From: JBBTCJ01 sp038043285
GTDB lineage: Bacteria > Planctomycetota > Phycisphaerae > UBA1845
DNA length: 63,884 nucleotides
Direction: 5' to 3'
Assembly (NCBI GenBank): GCA_038043285.1
Contig: JBBTCJ010000068.1
Location: forward strand, 1 to 63,884
Shown here: piece after piece, positions 17,722-28,664 of the stretch
Layout of the letters: each line of letters begins with the position of its first letter
How positions within the stretch are numbered: the stretch's first letter is position 1
Notes under the pieces: model-generated
Database searches by the model: none
What the model was told of the DNA's origin: nothing
The model's input: only the letters and a program-made list of their open reading frames with translations
Program-made: the position numbers and the translations under genes

Positions 17722-18150
17722 TCAAGCTCCCGCGGCGGCGCGGGTTGCCAAGGTAACGATGACCTTGTAGGCCCATCCCAACGCCACCGCGCCGCCGGTG
17801 ACGGCGCAAACGCGAACGGGGTTGCCAAAAACGCGGCCGAGTTCGATTGCCCTGCCGGTGGCGATTGCGGTCGCGGCGACCATGGCCGCGATGACCGTCG
17901 CCATCGCGAAGGCGAACCCGGCGGGTTGGGCGAGGAGGGACGCGATGAACTCGCCTCGGACAAAGTGGGCGAACGACGTGGTCATGCCGCAGGTGGGACA
18001 CGGGACGCCCGTCAGCATCAGGAGGCTGCACGGAGCGAAACCAAGTTGCTCGTGGGCCCCGGTTCCACCGGCAGGCGGTGAGACCCAGGTCGCGATCGTG
18101 AACACGCCGACGGCGGCGGCCAGAACACCCCAGGCCGAGGCACGACTCAT
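17722..18150 (-). CDS. DUF2752 family membrane protein
   Basis: 142 residues from the ATG at 18150; an in-frame ATG at 18300 would add 50 unstructured residues and neither start has a good ribosome binding site. The conserved DUF2752 core is obvious: APCSLLMLTGVPCPTCGMTT, giving a CPxCG motif between hydrophobic segments, followed by FAHFVRGEFIASLLAQP. Three hydrophobic segments are visible. The family is of unknown function, common in planctomycetes and Bacteroidetes. It lies upstream of the two lipoprotein genes on the same strand, with an 88-base gap. Confidence 0.8.
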   Translation of the reverse strand: MSRASAWGVLAAAVGVFTIATWVSPPAGGTGAHEQLGFAPCSLLMLTGVPCPTCGMTTSFAHFVRGEFIASLLAQPAGFAFAMATVIAAMVAATAIATGRAIELGRVFGNPVRVCAVTGGAVALGWAYKVIVTLATRAAAGA

Positions 18151-18321
18151 GCTGGGTCGGAGGTCGTCGTGGGCGGCGCGAGAAATCACAGGGTTGACGG
18201 TAGGTGCCGAGGTCGGCGGCGTCAAGCCGGGCTTCGCGACGTCTGGGGAGCGACGGTCGGAAAGATAGGGGATCGACTTGCTTCCGCTCGCCGCTTTCAT
18301 GGGGACGGCTGGTTACTCACG

Positions 18322-18344
18322 CACCGGCGGGCAAGCCGCCAGTG
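18322..18344. repeat. Dispersed palindrome, CACYGGC/GCAAGC family
   Basis: Arms CACCGGCGG and CCGCCAGTG flank GCAAG, closely matching the copy at 3618-3645. It lies in the divergent intergenic region (18151-18493) between the DUF2752 gene and sdhC, which otherwise contains no gene that I can support. Confidence 0.65.
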
Positions 18345-18379
18345 ACACCCGAGCGGGTGGCGGGCGCGGACGCGGGCAC

Positions 18380-18385
18380 TATAAT
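18380..18385 (+). promoter_or_regulatory. Candidate -10 element upstream of sdhC
   Basis: A perfect TATAAT lies in otherwise very GC-rich sequence, about 110 bases before the sdhC start. No recognisable -35 accompanies it. Confidence 0.35.
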
Positions 18386-18493
18386 CGCCGCCGGTGCGGC
18401 CTGAGTGGGCAGGCTCCTAATGATCTTGGAATGACGCAGCGCGGGAAGGACTTCCTGTTTGTCCGGGTTGTGGTGTCCGAAAGGAAGTTGAGC

Positions 18494-19249
18494 GTGTCGG
18501 AACACGCGATGGAACCAACGTCGTCGCAGGACAAGCATTATTTTCTGGTTCGCCGGCTTCATTCGCTGAGTGGGTTGGTACCGGTGGGCGTGTTTCTCTG
18601 CGTGCACCTGTCCGCCAACGCGACGGTGCTAGTCGGCGCGGACGAGTTTCAGCGCAGCGTGGACCGCATCCACTCGCTGGGTCCGCTTCTCGTCCCGGTG
18701 GAGATCGTCGGCATCTTCATTCCTCTTCTGTTCCACGCGCTGCTGGGCTTTCAGATCATCTTCACCAGCAAATCCAATGCCCAGCAGTATCGCTACGGCA
18801 GCAATGTCCGTTACACGGCTCAGCGGACGACGGGCGTGATTGCATTCGTGTTCATTCTGTATCACGTTTGGCAGATGCACTGGTTCGGGACCGGCGTGGG
18901 CGGGGGACAGTTCGCGGCCCACGACGCTTCGGGCGCGCCGGCGGCAGCGGAGACCACGGCCGCCGCGCTACAATCGGCGTGGTGGATCGCGCCGGCGTAC
19001 GCGGTTGGCGTGGCCTCGTGCGTGTATCACCTGGCCAACGGGGTTTGGACGTCGCTGATCACCTGGGGCATCACCATCCGCCCGCGTTCGCAGCAAGTGG
19101 CGGGGTATTTTTGTGCGGCGTTCGGGTTCATCCTGCTGTTGGTGGGACTAGGCGCGCTGCGCGGGTTTAAGACGTTGGACGCGGGCAAGTCGTCGCCGCC
19201 GACTGTTGCTGAAGCGATCGCCAACGTCGGTGAGGGAGATGGAGGTTGA
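18494..19249 (+). CDS. sdhC: Succinate dehydrogenase cytochrome b subunit SdhC
   Basis: 251 residues from the GTG at 18494, which has AAGGAAG at 18481-18487; an ATG at 18509 is the alternative. This is the membrane anchor of a Bacillus-type (type B) succinate:quinone oxidoreductase. Five hydrophobic segments are visible, with His residues placed to ligate two haems (HSLSG, HLSAN, FHALLG, YHVWQMH, VYHLANG). RRLHSLSGLVPVGVFLCVHL is typical for this subfamily. It differs from short SdhC/SdhD proteins, and no sdhD is present, as expected for type B. Its stop overlaps a TTG preceding the DUF5076-like gene. Confidence 0.92.
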   Translation: MSEHAMEPTSSQDKHYFLVRRLHSLSGLVPVGVFLCVHLSANATVLVGADEFQRSVDRIHSLGPLLVPVEIVGIFIPLLFHALLGFQIIFTSKSNAQQYRYGSNVRYTAQRTTGVIAFVFILYHVWQMHWFGTGVGGGQFAAHDASGAPAAAETTAAALQSAWWIAPAYAVGVASCVYHLANGVWTSLITWGITIRPRSQQVAGYFCAAFGFILLLVGLGALRGFKTLDAGKSSPPTVAEAIANVGEGDGG

Positions 19250-19257
19250 ACGGGGAT

Positions 19258-19602
19258 ATGGCGAAAAACAAAGATGACCGTTGGGTCCGTGAGCTTCCTC
19301 CGCCCGATCGCGCGAGGGAGGCTGACGCTGCAGAGGTTCTTCGCCTCTGGGTGGTCAATGGCGAATCGGATATCACCCTCCGGTCGGACGTCGTGACACA
19401 CCCGATTCTCTGGGGAGGTATCCTTGCCGACTTTGCCGTCGATGTAGCCACAATGTTTGCCGGAGGATCCCACTCGGTTGAAGAAGCGTTGCACAATGTG
19501 CAACTGGGTTTCGACGCCAGACTGCAGCATCCCAAGAAGAAACTGCACGTTCTCGACGATTGGAGCCCTGGGAGGGATTCTCGGACGGACGTCAGCGGAT
19601 AA
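19258..19602 (+). CDS. DUF5076-like small protein within the sdh operon
   Basis: 114 residues from the ATG at 19258, GGAGG at 19241-19245 upstream; a TTG at 19246 overlapping the sdhC stop is possible. The core (EVLRLWVVNGESDITLRSDV, then ILADFAVDVATMF and a helical C-terminus) resembles DUF5076 proteins, which have no known function. It has no signal and no membrane segments. Its position between sdhC and sdhA, where most Bacillus-type operons have nothing, suggests cotranscription with succinate dehydrogenase. Whether it acts on the complex is unknown. Confidence 0.65.
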   Translation: MAKNKDDRWVRELPPPDRAREADAAEVLRLWVVNGESDITLRSDVVTHPILWGGILADFAVDVATMFAGGSHSVEEALHNVQLGFDARLQHPKKKLHVLDDWSPGRDSRTDVSG

Positions 19603-19611
19603 TGGAAACAG

Positions 19612-19628
19612 GGTGGGCATCGCCCACC
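19612..19628. repeat. GGTGGGC/GCCCACC palindrome
   Basis: GGTGGGCATCGCCCACC is a 7-bp-arm palindrome directly upstream of sdhA (start 19653), after the DUF5076-like stop. It could form a hairpin in the sdh mRNA. Confidence 0.6.
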
Positions 19629-19652
19629 ATTTGTCGAATCAGGTAGTCGATC

Positions 19653-21650
<1,998 letters not shown>

Positions 21651-21663
21651 TCGACCATTCGCT

Positions 21664-22422
21664 ATGTCCAAAACCTTCAAAGTGAGAGTCCTTCGCCAGC
21701 CCGAACCGCACAGCGGGTCGCACTGGGAGACGTTCAACGTCCACCACGAAGATGGGATGAATATGACCACGGTGATGCAGCGGATCGCCGCCCATCCCGT
21801 CACCGTCGAAAACCAACCCACCACGCCGGTCGCCTACGACTGCTGCTGCCTCGAAGAGGTTTGCGGGGCGTGTACGATGGTCATCAACGGTTGCGTTCGG
21901 CAGGCGTGTTCCGCGTTGGTGGACGAACTTCTGAAGGATTCGCCGACGGGCGTCGAAGTCAGCCCGATGACCAAGTTCCCAGTGGTGCGCGACTTGGTCG
22001 TCGACCGCAAGCGGATGTTCGAGAGTCTTAAGCGGGTGAAGGCATGGGTGGCGGTCGACGGATATCATGATCTGGGTCCGGGTCCGCGACTCACTCCCGC
22101 GGAACAGGACGAAGCCTATCCCCTCTCCCGATGCATGACCTGCGGGTGCTGCGTCGAGGCGTGTCCGCAATTCAGCGACCGCTCGACGTTCATAGGCCCG
22201 GCCGCGGTCTCGCAGGTGATTTTCTTCAATGCCCATCCAACGGGGAGGGTGGACCGCGACGCCCGGTTGGAGATCCTCTCCGGCGTCGGCGGCATCGTGG
22301 ATTGCGGAAACAGTCAGAACTGCGTGAAGGTCTGCCCCAAGGACATCCCTCTGACGACCTCGATCGCCAAGGCCGGACGCGACACGACATTGTACAAGCT
22401 TCGCAAGTGGTTTGGGCGATAG
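21664..22422 (+). CDS. sdhB: Succinate dehydrogenase iron-sulfur subunit SdhB
   Basis: 252 residues. Three cluster motifs are visible in order: the plant-type [2Fe-2S] ligands in CCCLEEVCGACTMVINGC, the [4Fe-4S] motif CMTCGCCVEACP, and the third-cluster motif CGNSQNCVKVCP. This is the standard SdhB layout, with electrons moving from SdhA FAD to the SdhC haems and quinone. The gene ends the sdhC-(DUF5076)-sdhA-sdhB unit. No terminator is apparent in the 74 bases before the next gene. Confidence 0.96.
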   Translation: MSKTFKVRVLRQPEPHSGSHWETFNVHHEDGMNMTTVMQRIAAHPVTVENQPTTPVAYDCCCLEEVCGACTMVINGCVRQACSALVDELLKDSPTGVEVSPMTKFPVVRDLVVDRKRMFESLKRVKAWVAVDGYHDLGPGPRLTPAEQDEAYPLSRCMTCGCCVEACPQFSDRSTFIGPAAVSQVIFFNAHPTGRVDRDARLEILSGVGGIVDCGNSQNCVKVCPKDIPLTTSIAKAGRDTTLYKLRKWFGR

Positions 22423-22494
22423 CAACCTAGAATTGGCCGACGGCTATCTTGCCGGGAACGATGAACGTCCCTTCGCCGCTTCATGGGAGGATTT

Positions 22495-22526
22495 GATTGC
22501 CGATTGCCGATTGCCAACTGCCGATG
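22495..22526. repeat. GATTGCC heptamer tandem repeat at a start site
   Basis: Three GATTGCC units, then AACTGCC and GATGAG. It overlaps the TTG start (22497) of the transglutaminase-like gene and encodes its first ten residues. Related copies lie at 8660-8681 and 63161-63184. Confidence 0.7.
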
Positions 22527-24170
22527 AGACGACCGTACCCCGTGTCCCGTGAGGCGTACCGTGGTGCACCATGCGCGACGCGAACGGGAGAATGCCATAC
22601 ACAGCAGATTGCTGCCTACTTCCGCGCCGCTGCATTTGCTTTGGCGGCGTGGGCGCCCTACGCCGTCGCTGTTCCCATTGATCCGAACAATCCGCCGTCG
22701 GGGCGTTTCAGCGACGAATGGATGGAAATCCACATGGGTCCGGGAAAGGTCGGCTACGCCCACTCCTCGATGACCCGCGAAGGCGATCTCGTGCATACGG
22801 ACATGCATTTCCATATCCGCATGGGCCGGGCGGAGCAGCCCGTCACCATTGAGATGAAACAACACGTCACCGAGACGGTCGCCGGCATTCCCAAGGCCTT
22901 TACCTCGGAGGTCAACATGGCCGCCGTGAAGCAATCCATCAAGGGCCTGGTGGCAGATGGAAAGGTCGAGGTGACGACGTCGCAGTTCGGACTTGACCAA
23001 ACGCAGGCGTTTGATTTCCCAGCCGGGGCGGTGATGGCGTGGGGAACGTATCGAGAAAGTTTGCTCCGCGGCTTCCAACCCGGGACGGAGTATACGCTGA
23101 GCACCTATGCCCCGGAGATGCGGCTGGACGGCGCGGTGTCGGCGGTCACGCGGGTCGGCGATTGGGAGGAGTTCGCGCATGCGGGGAACAAGCAACGAGG
23201 GCAGAAGATCCTGGTGTCGATGCAATCGCCGATGGGTTCGATGGAGATGACTTCGTGGGTGAACGGCGACGGTGTGCCGATCAAGTCGATCATGCCCGTG
23301 CCGGGAATGGGGGATTTCACGCTGCTGGCGGTGGATCAGAAGGCCGCCCTGTCCGACTTCCTGCCGCCGGAGTTTTTCAACACTACGGTGGTCAAGGCCA
23401 AGCGGAAGATCGATTACCAGTCCGCCCAGCGCATCAAGTACCGGGTGTTCGCCAAGGACGGCAAGACCGATCTCGGCGACCTGCCGGAGACCGACTCACA
23501 GAAGATCAACGCCAAGGGCGAGCACTGGGTCGAGCTGACGGTCTCGCGCTTGCGCCCACCGGCGCCTTCGAGGGGTCCGTCGAGTTCCAGCGGCCAAGGG
23601 AATCGGGTTGATCCCGCGAAATCACCCGGCGGCAAGGGCGACGCGAGCCTGGCGGAGTTCCTCGATGGCAACCTGATGATGAACCTCGAGGACGAAACGC
23701 TCAAGGATCTCGCCATGAGGGCGCGAGGCGATGGATCGCCCGAGCCTTCCGAGCTGGCCGACCGGCTGCGCAAGTTCGTCACCGAGTTTGTCCAAAGCAA
23801 GAACCTCAACGTCGGGTTTGCAACGGCCAACGAAGTCGCCCGAAACCGTGAAGGGGATTGCAGCGAGCACGGCGTTCTGCTGGCGGCGTTGGGTCGGCTC
23901 AACGGAATCCCCTCACGCGTCGCGGTGGGACTGGCCTACGTTCCGGTCTTCGGCAAGCAGGACGATATCTTCGGCTATCATCTTTGGACACAGTTTCACG
24001 TTGACGGGAGGTGGATTGACGTGGACGCGGCATTGCGGGAGACCGATTGCAGTCCCATCCGCATTGCCTTCGCGACGTCGTCGCTGAAGAACTCGGTGCT
24101 GGCGGACCTGTCGCTACCGCTGTTCACCAAGCTGGGCGCGATTGACATTGACGTACTCGAGATCGAGTAG
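22497..24170 (+). CDS. Exported transglutaminase-like protein
   Basis: 557 residues from the TTG at 22497, which has GGGAGG at 22485-22490 with ideal spacing; the ATG at 22524 lacks a binding site. A signal sequence (about 42-60, AAYFRAAAFALAAWAPYAVA) follows an unusually long N-region encoded in part by a heptamer repeat. The middle is beta-rich. The C-terminal domain (about 420-557) has the transglutaminase-like triad: Cys455 in EGDCSEHGVLLAAL, His495 in YHLWTQFHVDGRW and Asp508 in IDVDAAL. Bacterial members of this superfamily are often periplasmic peptidases or cross-linkers. Substrate unknown. It follows sdhB by 74 bases on the same strand. Confidence 0.82.
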   Translation: MPIADCQLPMRRPYPVSREAYRGAPCATRTGECHTQQIAAYFRAAAFALAAWAPYAVAVPIDPNNPPSGRFSDEWMEIHMGPGKVGYAHSSMTREGDLVHTDMHFHIRMGRAEQPVTIEMKQHVTETVAGIPKAFTSEVNMAAVKQSIKGLVADGKVEVTTSQFGLDQTQAFDFPAGAVMAWGTYRESLLRGFQPGTEYTLSTYAPEMRLDGAVSAVTRVGDWEEFAHAGNKQRGQKILVSMQSPMGSMEMTSWVNGDGVPIKSIMPVPGMGDFTLLAVDQKAALSDFLPPEFFNTTVVKAKRKIDYQSAQRIKYRVFAKDGKTDLGDLPETDSQKINAKGEHWVELTVSRLRPPAPSRGPSSSSGQGNRVDPAKSPGGKGDASLAEFLDGNLMMNLEDETLKDLAMRARGDGSPEPSELADRLRKFVTEFVQSKNLNVGFATANEVARNREGDCSEHGVLLAALGRLNGIPSRVAVGLAYVPVFGKQDDIFGYHLWTQFHVDGRWIDVDAALRETDCSPIRIAFATSSLKNSVLADLSLPLFTKLGAIDIDVLEIE

Positions 24171-24214
24171 TCGCTGGAGGGACATTGACGTGTCTCTACG
24201 GGATGCACGACGGC

Positions 24215-24287
24215 CCGCTCCCTCACGGTCGCGGCTCTGATCGAAGCGCCGCGCGGTCGCATCCGTACCGCGACCGTGAGGGAGCGG
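24215..24287. repeat. Inverted pair of CCGCTCCCTCACGGTCGCGG arms
   Basis: The arm at 24215-24234 and its exact 20-base reverse complement at 24268-24287 are separated by a 33-base spacer. It lies between the transglutaminase-like stop and rph and is the second complete element of this family. Confidence 0.85.
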
Positions 24288-24390
24288 CCCGGATAAGAAG
24301 CGGCTCGCCGTTTGATCTGAGCTACGAGCGCATGCGTGCGGGCCTTTTTTGAACCGCAACCCGAGTGAAACGAAATACTGGGAGCGTACC

Positions 24391-25113
24391 GTGAAACGAG
24401 CCGATGGCCGAAGCGGGAGTGACCTGCGACCGGTGCGCATTCTTCGCCGATACACGGCGAATCCGGCGGGGTCAGTGCTCATCGAAGCCGGACGGACCAA
24501 GGTTCTCTGCACCGCCTGCTGGGAGGTCGGCGTGCCCGCGTGGAAGAAGGGGCAGGGAAGCGGCTGGGTGACGGCCGAATACGATATGCTCCCCGGCGCG
24601 ACGGCGCAACGGCGGGGGAGGAACCGTCTGAAAGTTGACGGCCGCACGCAGGAAATCCAACGGCTCGTCGGGCGATCCCTTCGGGCGATCGTCGACCTCG
24701 ACGCCCTCGGTGAGAACTCCATCCTCATCGACTGCGACGTGCTGGAGGCCGACGGCGGCACGCGAACGGCGAGCATTACGGGCGCGTACGTCGCCCTGTG
24801 CGACGCCGTCAGCTTCGCACAGCGGAACAAGTTCATCACTGCCTCTCCGATCACCGACATGGTAGCGGCTGTGAGCGTCGGGCGCATCGGACGACGGTTG
24901 CTCTTGGACCTCGACTATCCCGAGGACGTCGCCGCTGAAGTGGATTTTAACGTGGTAATGACCGGCTCGGGGAGGTTCGTCGAGGTCCAGGGCACGGGCG
25001 AGGAGTCCACGTTCACGCAGGCTGAGTTGGATCGAATGGTCCGTCTGGCTGCGCGGGGCATTCGTCAACTCCACGCCATCCAGCAGCGGGCGCTTCGGAG
25101 CCGAAGTTCGTGA
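24391..25113 (+). CDS. rph: Ribonuclease PH
   Basis: 240 residues from the GTG at 24391, supported by GGGAG at 24380-24384 and by the family's usual N-terminus (KRADGRSGSDLRPVRI); a TTG at 24349 would add an atypical extension. RNase PH trims tRNA 3' ends by phosphorolysis. Family blocks seen: GRTKVLCTA, the Arg-rich active site GATAQRRGR, GRTQEIQRLVGRSLRA, LIDCDVLEADGGTRTASITG and FVEVQGTGEE. The stop overlaps the GTG start of the next gene (GTGA), so the downstream lipoprotein is probably translationally coupled. Confidence 0.95.
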   Translation: MKRADGRSGSDLRPVRILRRYTANPAGSVLIEAGRTKVLCTACWEVGVPAWKKGQGSGWVTAEYDMLPGATAQRRGRNRLKVDGRTQEIQRLVGRSLRAIVDLDALGENSILIDCDVLEADGGTRTASITGAYVALCDAVSFAQRNKFITASPITDMVAAVSVGRIGRRLLLDLDYPEDVAAEVDFNVVMTGSGRFVEVQGTGEESTFTQAELDRMVRLAARGIRQLHAIQQRALRSRSS

Positions 25114-26009
25114 GCGCCAGCCGCTGCCCTTCGGACTTGCAAACAACCGTAGGATCCGAGTCCGTTCCGCGACCGGCAGGAAGCGGCCCAGGCTCGGTCG
25201 GCTGGCGCCTTGTTCTGGCCATGCTGACGTTGGGCACGAACTTTCTTATGACCGCCTCAGGCTGCGCCACCACCGGTGGACGTTCCGTCGGCGGTCAGGG
25301 GAGCGGGGGCGCTCCCTGGACCATCCGATGCGTGGAAATCTCCGGCCCGCAGCGCGTGCAACAAATCCAGCAGTACACCGAGACGTTGCGCAACACGCCC
25401 GGCATCCGCGCAGGAGACGTTTTCTTCCGCGACGAAGAAGACGGCCAGGCTAGGTTGTACTACGGCTCGTACCGGCGGCGGGCGGACCCCAAGACCGGCA
25501 AGCGTCCGATTCCGCGGCCCATGCAACAAGACCTCGATCTCTTGCGCTCGTTGGGCGGCCCCGACGGCAAGCGGTATTTCTCGCGTGCAATCCCTTCCCG
25601 CGTTCCGCAGCCCGACGTCGGAAACCCCGAGTGGCGGCTGGAGAGCGCAGCCGGGGCGTACTCGTTGCAGGTCGCGGCGTTCGAACCGACGGATGATTTC
25701 TGGGAGTACAAGAAGGCCGCGGCGGAATACTGCGCCTACCTCCGAGGGAAGGGCTACGAAGCCTACTTTCACCACTCGGCCGTCGGAAGCGAAGTGACCG
25801 TCGGAGCATTCGGAGCGGACGCGATCGTGCGCGACGCGAGCGGAATCGTGAATTACAGCTTGCGGGTCATCGCTTTGCAGAAGGACGAGTTGCTGAAATA
25901 CAACCTGGTCAACGGCGGCGTGATCTATGTTCACGATCCGGGGCTGGGACGGACGGCGGTTCCCTCCCGACTCGTCGGAATCCCCAAGCCGCGTCCGCCA
26001 TCCCCATGA
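25110..26009 (+). CDS. Lipoprotein with SPOR-like domain
   Basis: 299 residues from the GTG at 25110, overlapping the rph stop by four bases. The signal (LVLAMLTLGTNFLMTASGC) has a lipobox-like ASGC. Residues 20-27 are encoded by a degenerate repeat arm at 25167-25189, so the ATG at the signal start (about 25221) is a possible real start. The mature protein has two alpha/beta segments; the second (AYSLQVAAFEPTDDFWEYKK, then GYEAYFHHSAVGSEVTVGAF) fits a SPOR-like domain, and the first may be a divergent copy. It is the second SPOR-like protein in the window, after 407-1270. A peptidoglycan-associated role is inferred. Confidence 0.72.
   Translation: MSASRCPSDLQTTVGSESVPRPAGSGPGSVGWRLVLAMLTLGTNFLMTASGCATTGGRSVGGQGSGGAPWTIRCVEISGPQRVQQIQQYTETLRNTPGIRAGDVFFRDEEDGQARLYYGSYRRRADPKTGKRPIPRPMQQDLDLLRSLGGPDGKRYFSRAIPSRVPQPDVGNPEWRLESAAGAYSLQVAAFEPTDDFWEYKKAAAEYCAYLRGKGYEAYFHHSAVGSEVTVGAFGADAIVRDASGIVNYSLRVIALQKDELLKYNLVNGGVIYVHDPGLGRTAVPSRLVGIPKPRPPSP
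25167..25189. repeat. Degenerate CCGCGACCG..AGGGAGCGGCC arm inside a lipoprotein ORF
   Basis: CCGCGACCGGCAGGAAGCGG then CCC is the reverse-complement orientation of the dispersed arm, with a few substitutions. It falls between the coupled start codon and the signal sequence of the lipoprotein gene. Confidence 0.5.
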
Positions 26010-26161
26010 TCCTCGGCTGGGAATCCGGCGTTCTTAACCGGCGCGCATAAGATCGACAGCGTTGTTCGTTGGTCCCATGCACGGCGATCGTTACTATGAC
26101 CTGCGTGGCGTTCCATCGTGGATGGAACTTCCCATCGCGACCCGAAGGCTGCGAACACAGT

Positions 26162-28426
26162 ATGCTAACCTCGCTCAACACCGCGACAGCATCTCCCTCT
26201 GAACCACCCGGCTCGCCGCGCCAGGCCGGTCGGTATGTCATCATCCTGGTCCTGGCTATCTTCGTCGCCTGGCCGGCGATCCGCGGAGAGTTCGTCGGCG
26301 GCGACGATCATCGACTGGTTCTGAACCACGTTCTGGTCAACCACCCGTCGGTCGCTCACGCGATTGAGCTGTTCCAGATCGTCCATCGCGACCTCTATCA
26401 GCCGCTTCCGCTGTTGACCTTTCAACTGGAGTTCTTGGTCGCCAACGCCTTCGGCATGTTTGATCGCAGCGTGGAGGCCGGCGCCTGGCTGTTTCACTTC
26501 GACAACATGTGGCTTCATGCGCTCAACGCGCTGCTCGTCTTCTCACTGGTCCGGCGGCTTGTCGAAGGGGCCAAGGGTGCGGCCGCCGATCGCCTTGCGC
26601 TGATCGCAGCCGTTCTGTTCGCCTGCCATCCGCTACAAGTCGAGGTGATCGCCTGGATCAACGGACGGATGATGCTGTTGTCCACGTTGTTCGCCTTGCT
26701 CTCGGTCCTTTCGTTCGATCGCTTCCTGCAGCGCGGAGGGTTTGCGCGGGCGTTGCTGTCGGTGGTGCTGGCCTTGCTGTCCGCCATCAGCAAGGTTCGC
26801 GTCGGATTACCGCCGCTGATGCTTCTGGCGGCGTGGGCGACGCATCGCCGAATCGGCGCCCGTGGGTGGCTCGCGTGGGGGTGCTCAACTCTGGTGATCG
26901 GTGCGTTTGCGGTCGTCAACATCCACGCGACGGCCGAGGCGGACATGTTCGAAGGTGGCGCCGAGCAGCTTCACGGTCCGACGCCGGTTCGGGCGGGACT
27001 GGCGATGGCACACTATTTCCGCACGTTGGTTTGGCCGGTGGGACTGGGCAGTTACTACCCTGCGCCGATCACCGTGGAATGGTGGAGCGCCTCGACGTTG
27101 ACCGCGGGTGCGGTGACCTTGGTTGGCGTGGCCTTGATGGTCCTGGTCGCCTGGCGAGTTCGCGCCTGCGGATGGGCCGTGCCGTGGTTTTTCTTCGGTA
27201 TCGCCGACACCCTGCCCTTCGTGCCTGCCCGGAACATCCTGGCCGCCGACCGCTACCTGTACCTGCCGATCATCGGCCTCGTCGTTTTGGCCGCTGCGGT
27301 GGCTGACGCGGTTTTCCGCCGCGCGGGCGACCGCGTCCGGTCCCCTCGCTTCCGCGTTGCATCGTGGATGACGACCTGCGCGTTGCTCTGCCTGTTCCTG
27401 GGGATCGGGTGGCGCGTGGCGGACACCTATACAACGGCGCTGAAGAAGACCCTGCGCACGGCGACGACTTTCCCACATGAGCCGCGCGTCTGGGAGCGCG
27501 CCGGATGGGCGTACCATCGCGCCGGTTATTACCCTGAGGCGATCGAATTCGCCCAACGCGAACTCGTTCACGACAACGCCGTTCTCCGAAGCGCCGGGCT
27601 TCAACTCTGGGGCATGTCCGAACTTCGAAGGGGCAACGTTGACGAAGGCTTGCGCCTGTTGCACCGCGCCCGGGAGATTGCTCCCAAGGATCCTTTGGCG
27701 GTGTACCGGTTGGCGGCCGCCTATGATGAGCTTGGCCGATGGAAGGACGCGCTTCCGCTGTTCGAAGCCTCCGCCGAATATTCCCCCGGCGACAACGTCA
27801 CGCTCCGCCGACTGGCCGCCCTCTACCGCCGCGAGGGACGCCTCGACGAGGCTCGCCAGCTTTATGAACGCTCACTGACCAACAACGCGTTCGACATCGA
27901 GGCTGCCGTCGGGTTGGTCGAGTTGGACGTTGAGGCCGCAACGACGTCATCCTATGCGGCGGCGGAGCAGCGCCTGCGTAAGCTCCTGGATCATCTGCCC
28001 GAAGACGCGCGCCTCAACGCCAACCTGGGGATGATCCGCTTCTTAGAAGAACGTGCCGACGACGCCATGAAGCTCGCCTCAAGGGCGTTCGTCGCCTTGA
28101 TCGACGCGCGGTACGCGATGGCGGCCGCCAGGGTCGACGAACTCTGTGAATTGAGTACGTCCGAGGACGCCCGGTCGTGGCTGTTGACGGCGCTTCAGCG
28201 GCACGACGAGGAGCGTCCCGGTGAACCGTGGACCATCGGCCTGGCCACGCGGCTGCTGATTGTCGATGGACAACTCGACGCCGCGGAAGCATTCCTAGGG
28301 TTATTCCAAAAGCAATGCGCGTCCGAGGAATGCCGAGCCTACTCCGATCGGTTGGCGACAGAGTTGATCGCCGCACGGACCGTCTCGCTGGATCCGTCGC
28401 CCGCGGCGGATGACGCTCCGCCCTGA
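26162..28426 (+). CDS. Polytopic membrane protein with C-terminal TPR repeats (TMTC-like)
   Basis: 754 residues from the ATG at 26162; the frame is open to 26069 but the extension looks non-coding. The first 450 residues contain about ten hydrophobic segments. Between the first two is an extracytoplasmic loop with GEFVGGDDHRLVLNH, resembling the acidic loop of GT-C glycosyltransferases such as PMT/TMTC proteins. The last 300 residues are TPR-like (LLHRAREIAPKDPLAVYRLA, ARQLYERSLTNNAFDIEAAV). This arrangement, membrane glycosyltransferase-like plus TPR, is known from TMTC O-mannosyltransferases and from many uncharacterised planctomycete proteins. Enzyme activity is inferred only. No cotranscribed sugar genes are near. 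Confidence 0.75.
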   Translation: MLTSLNTATASPSEPPGSPRQAGRYVIILVLAIFVAWPAIRGEFVGGDDHRLVLNHVLVNHPSVAHAIELFQIVHRDLYQPLPLLTFQLEFLVANAFGMFDRSVEAGAWLFHFDNMWLHALNALLVFSLVRRLVEGAKGAAADRLALIAAVLFACHPLQVEVIAWINGRMMLLSTLFALLSVLSFDRFLQRGGFARALLSVVLALLSAISKVRVGLPPLMLLAAWATHRRIGARGWLAWGCSTLVIGAFAVVNIHATAEADMFEGGAEQLHGPTPVRAGLAMAHYFRTLVWPVGLGSYYPAPITVEWWSASTLTAGAVTLVGVALMVLVAWRVRACGWAVPWFFFGIADTLPFVPARNILAADRYLYLPIIGLVVLAAAVADAVFRRAGDRVRSPRFRVASWMTTCALLCLFLGIGWRVADTYTTALKKTLRTATTFPHEPRVWERAGWAYHRAGYYPEAIEFAQRELVHDNAVLRSAGLQLWGMSELRRGNVDEGLRLLHRAREIAPKDPLAVYRLAAAYDELGRWKDALPLFEASAEYSPGDNVTLRRLAALYRREGRLDEARQLYERSLTNNAFDIEAAVGLVELDVEAATTSSYAAAEQRLRKLLDHLPEDARLNANLGMIRFLEERADDAMKLASRAFVALIDARYAMAAARVDELCELSTSEDARSWLLTALQRHDEERPGEPWTIGLATRLLIVDGQLDAAEAFLGLFQKQCASEECRAYSDRLATELIAARTVSLDPSPAADDAPP

Positions 28427-28510
28427 GAATTCACAGCAGATCGGCCAGGTCGCAAAGTGCTACTTTCAACGGGCATGACCGGTCGCTGGTAGGGTCAACC
28501 GAGATTCGTA

Positions 28511-28540
28511 TTTACATCTGACCCCGGATTCCAATATAAT
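28511..28540 (+). promoter_or_regulatory. Sigma70-type promoter for the first giant secreted protein
   Basis: TTTACA at 28511-28516 and TATAAT at 28535-28540 are separated by 18 bases. It lies 125 bases before the ATG at 28665 and within locally AT-rich sequence, in the 238-base gap that has no other feature. Confidence 0.7.
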
Positions 28541-28664
28541 CTCGATTGCCGATGACCGTCTTCGATCTTCCCAGGGCGGCATGTTGGCGCACCGTTCTAT
28601 CTGACTGTTGGCGAATCCAGGGGTAAGGACATGGCCGTGCCCTTCCCCAGAGAAGGAGCAAGCA

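Noticed and set aside
22495..22526. GATTGCC tandem repeats as a small CRISPR array
   Set aside because: Units are 7 bases and contiguous, without spacers, and no cas genes are present.
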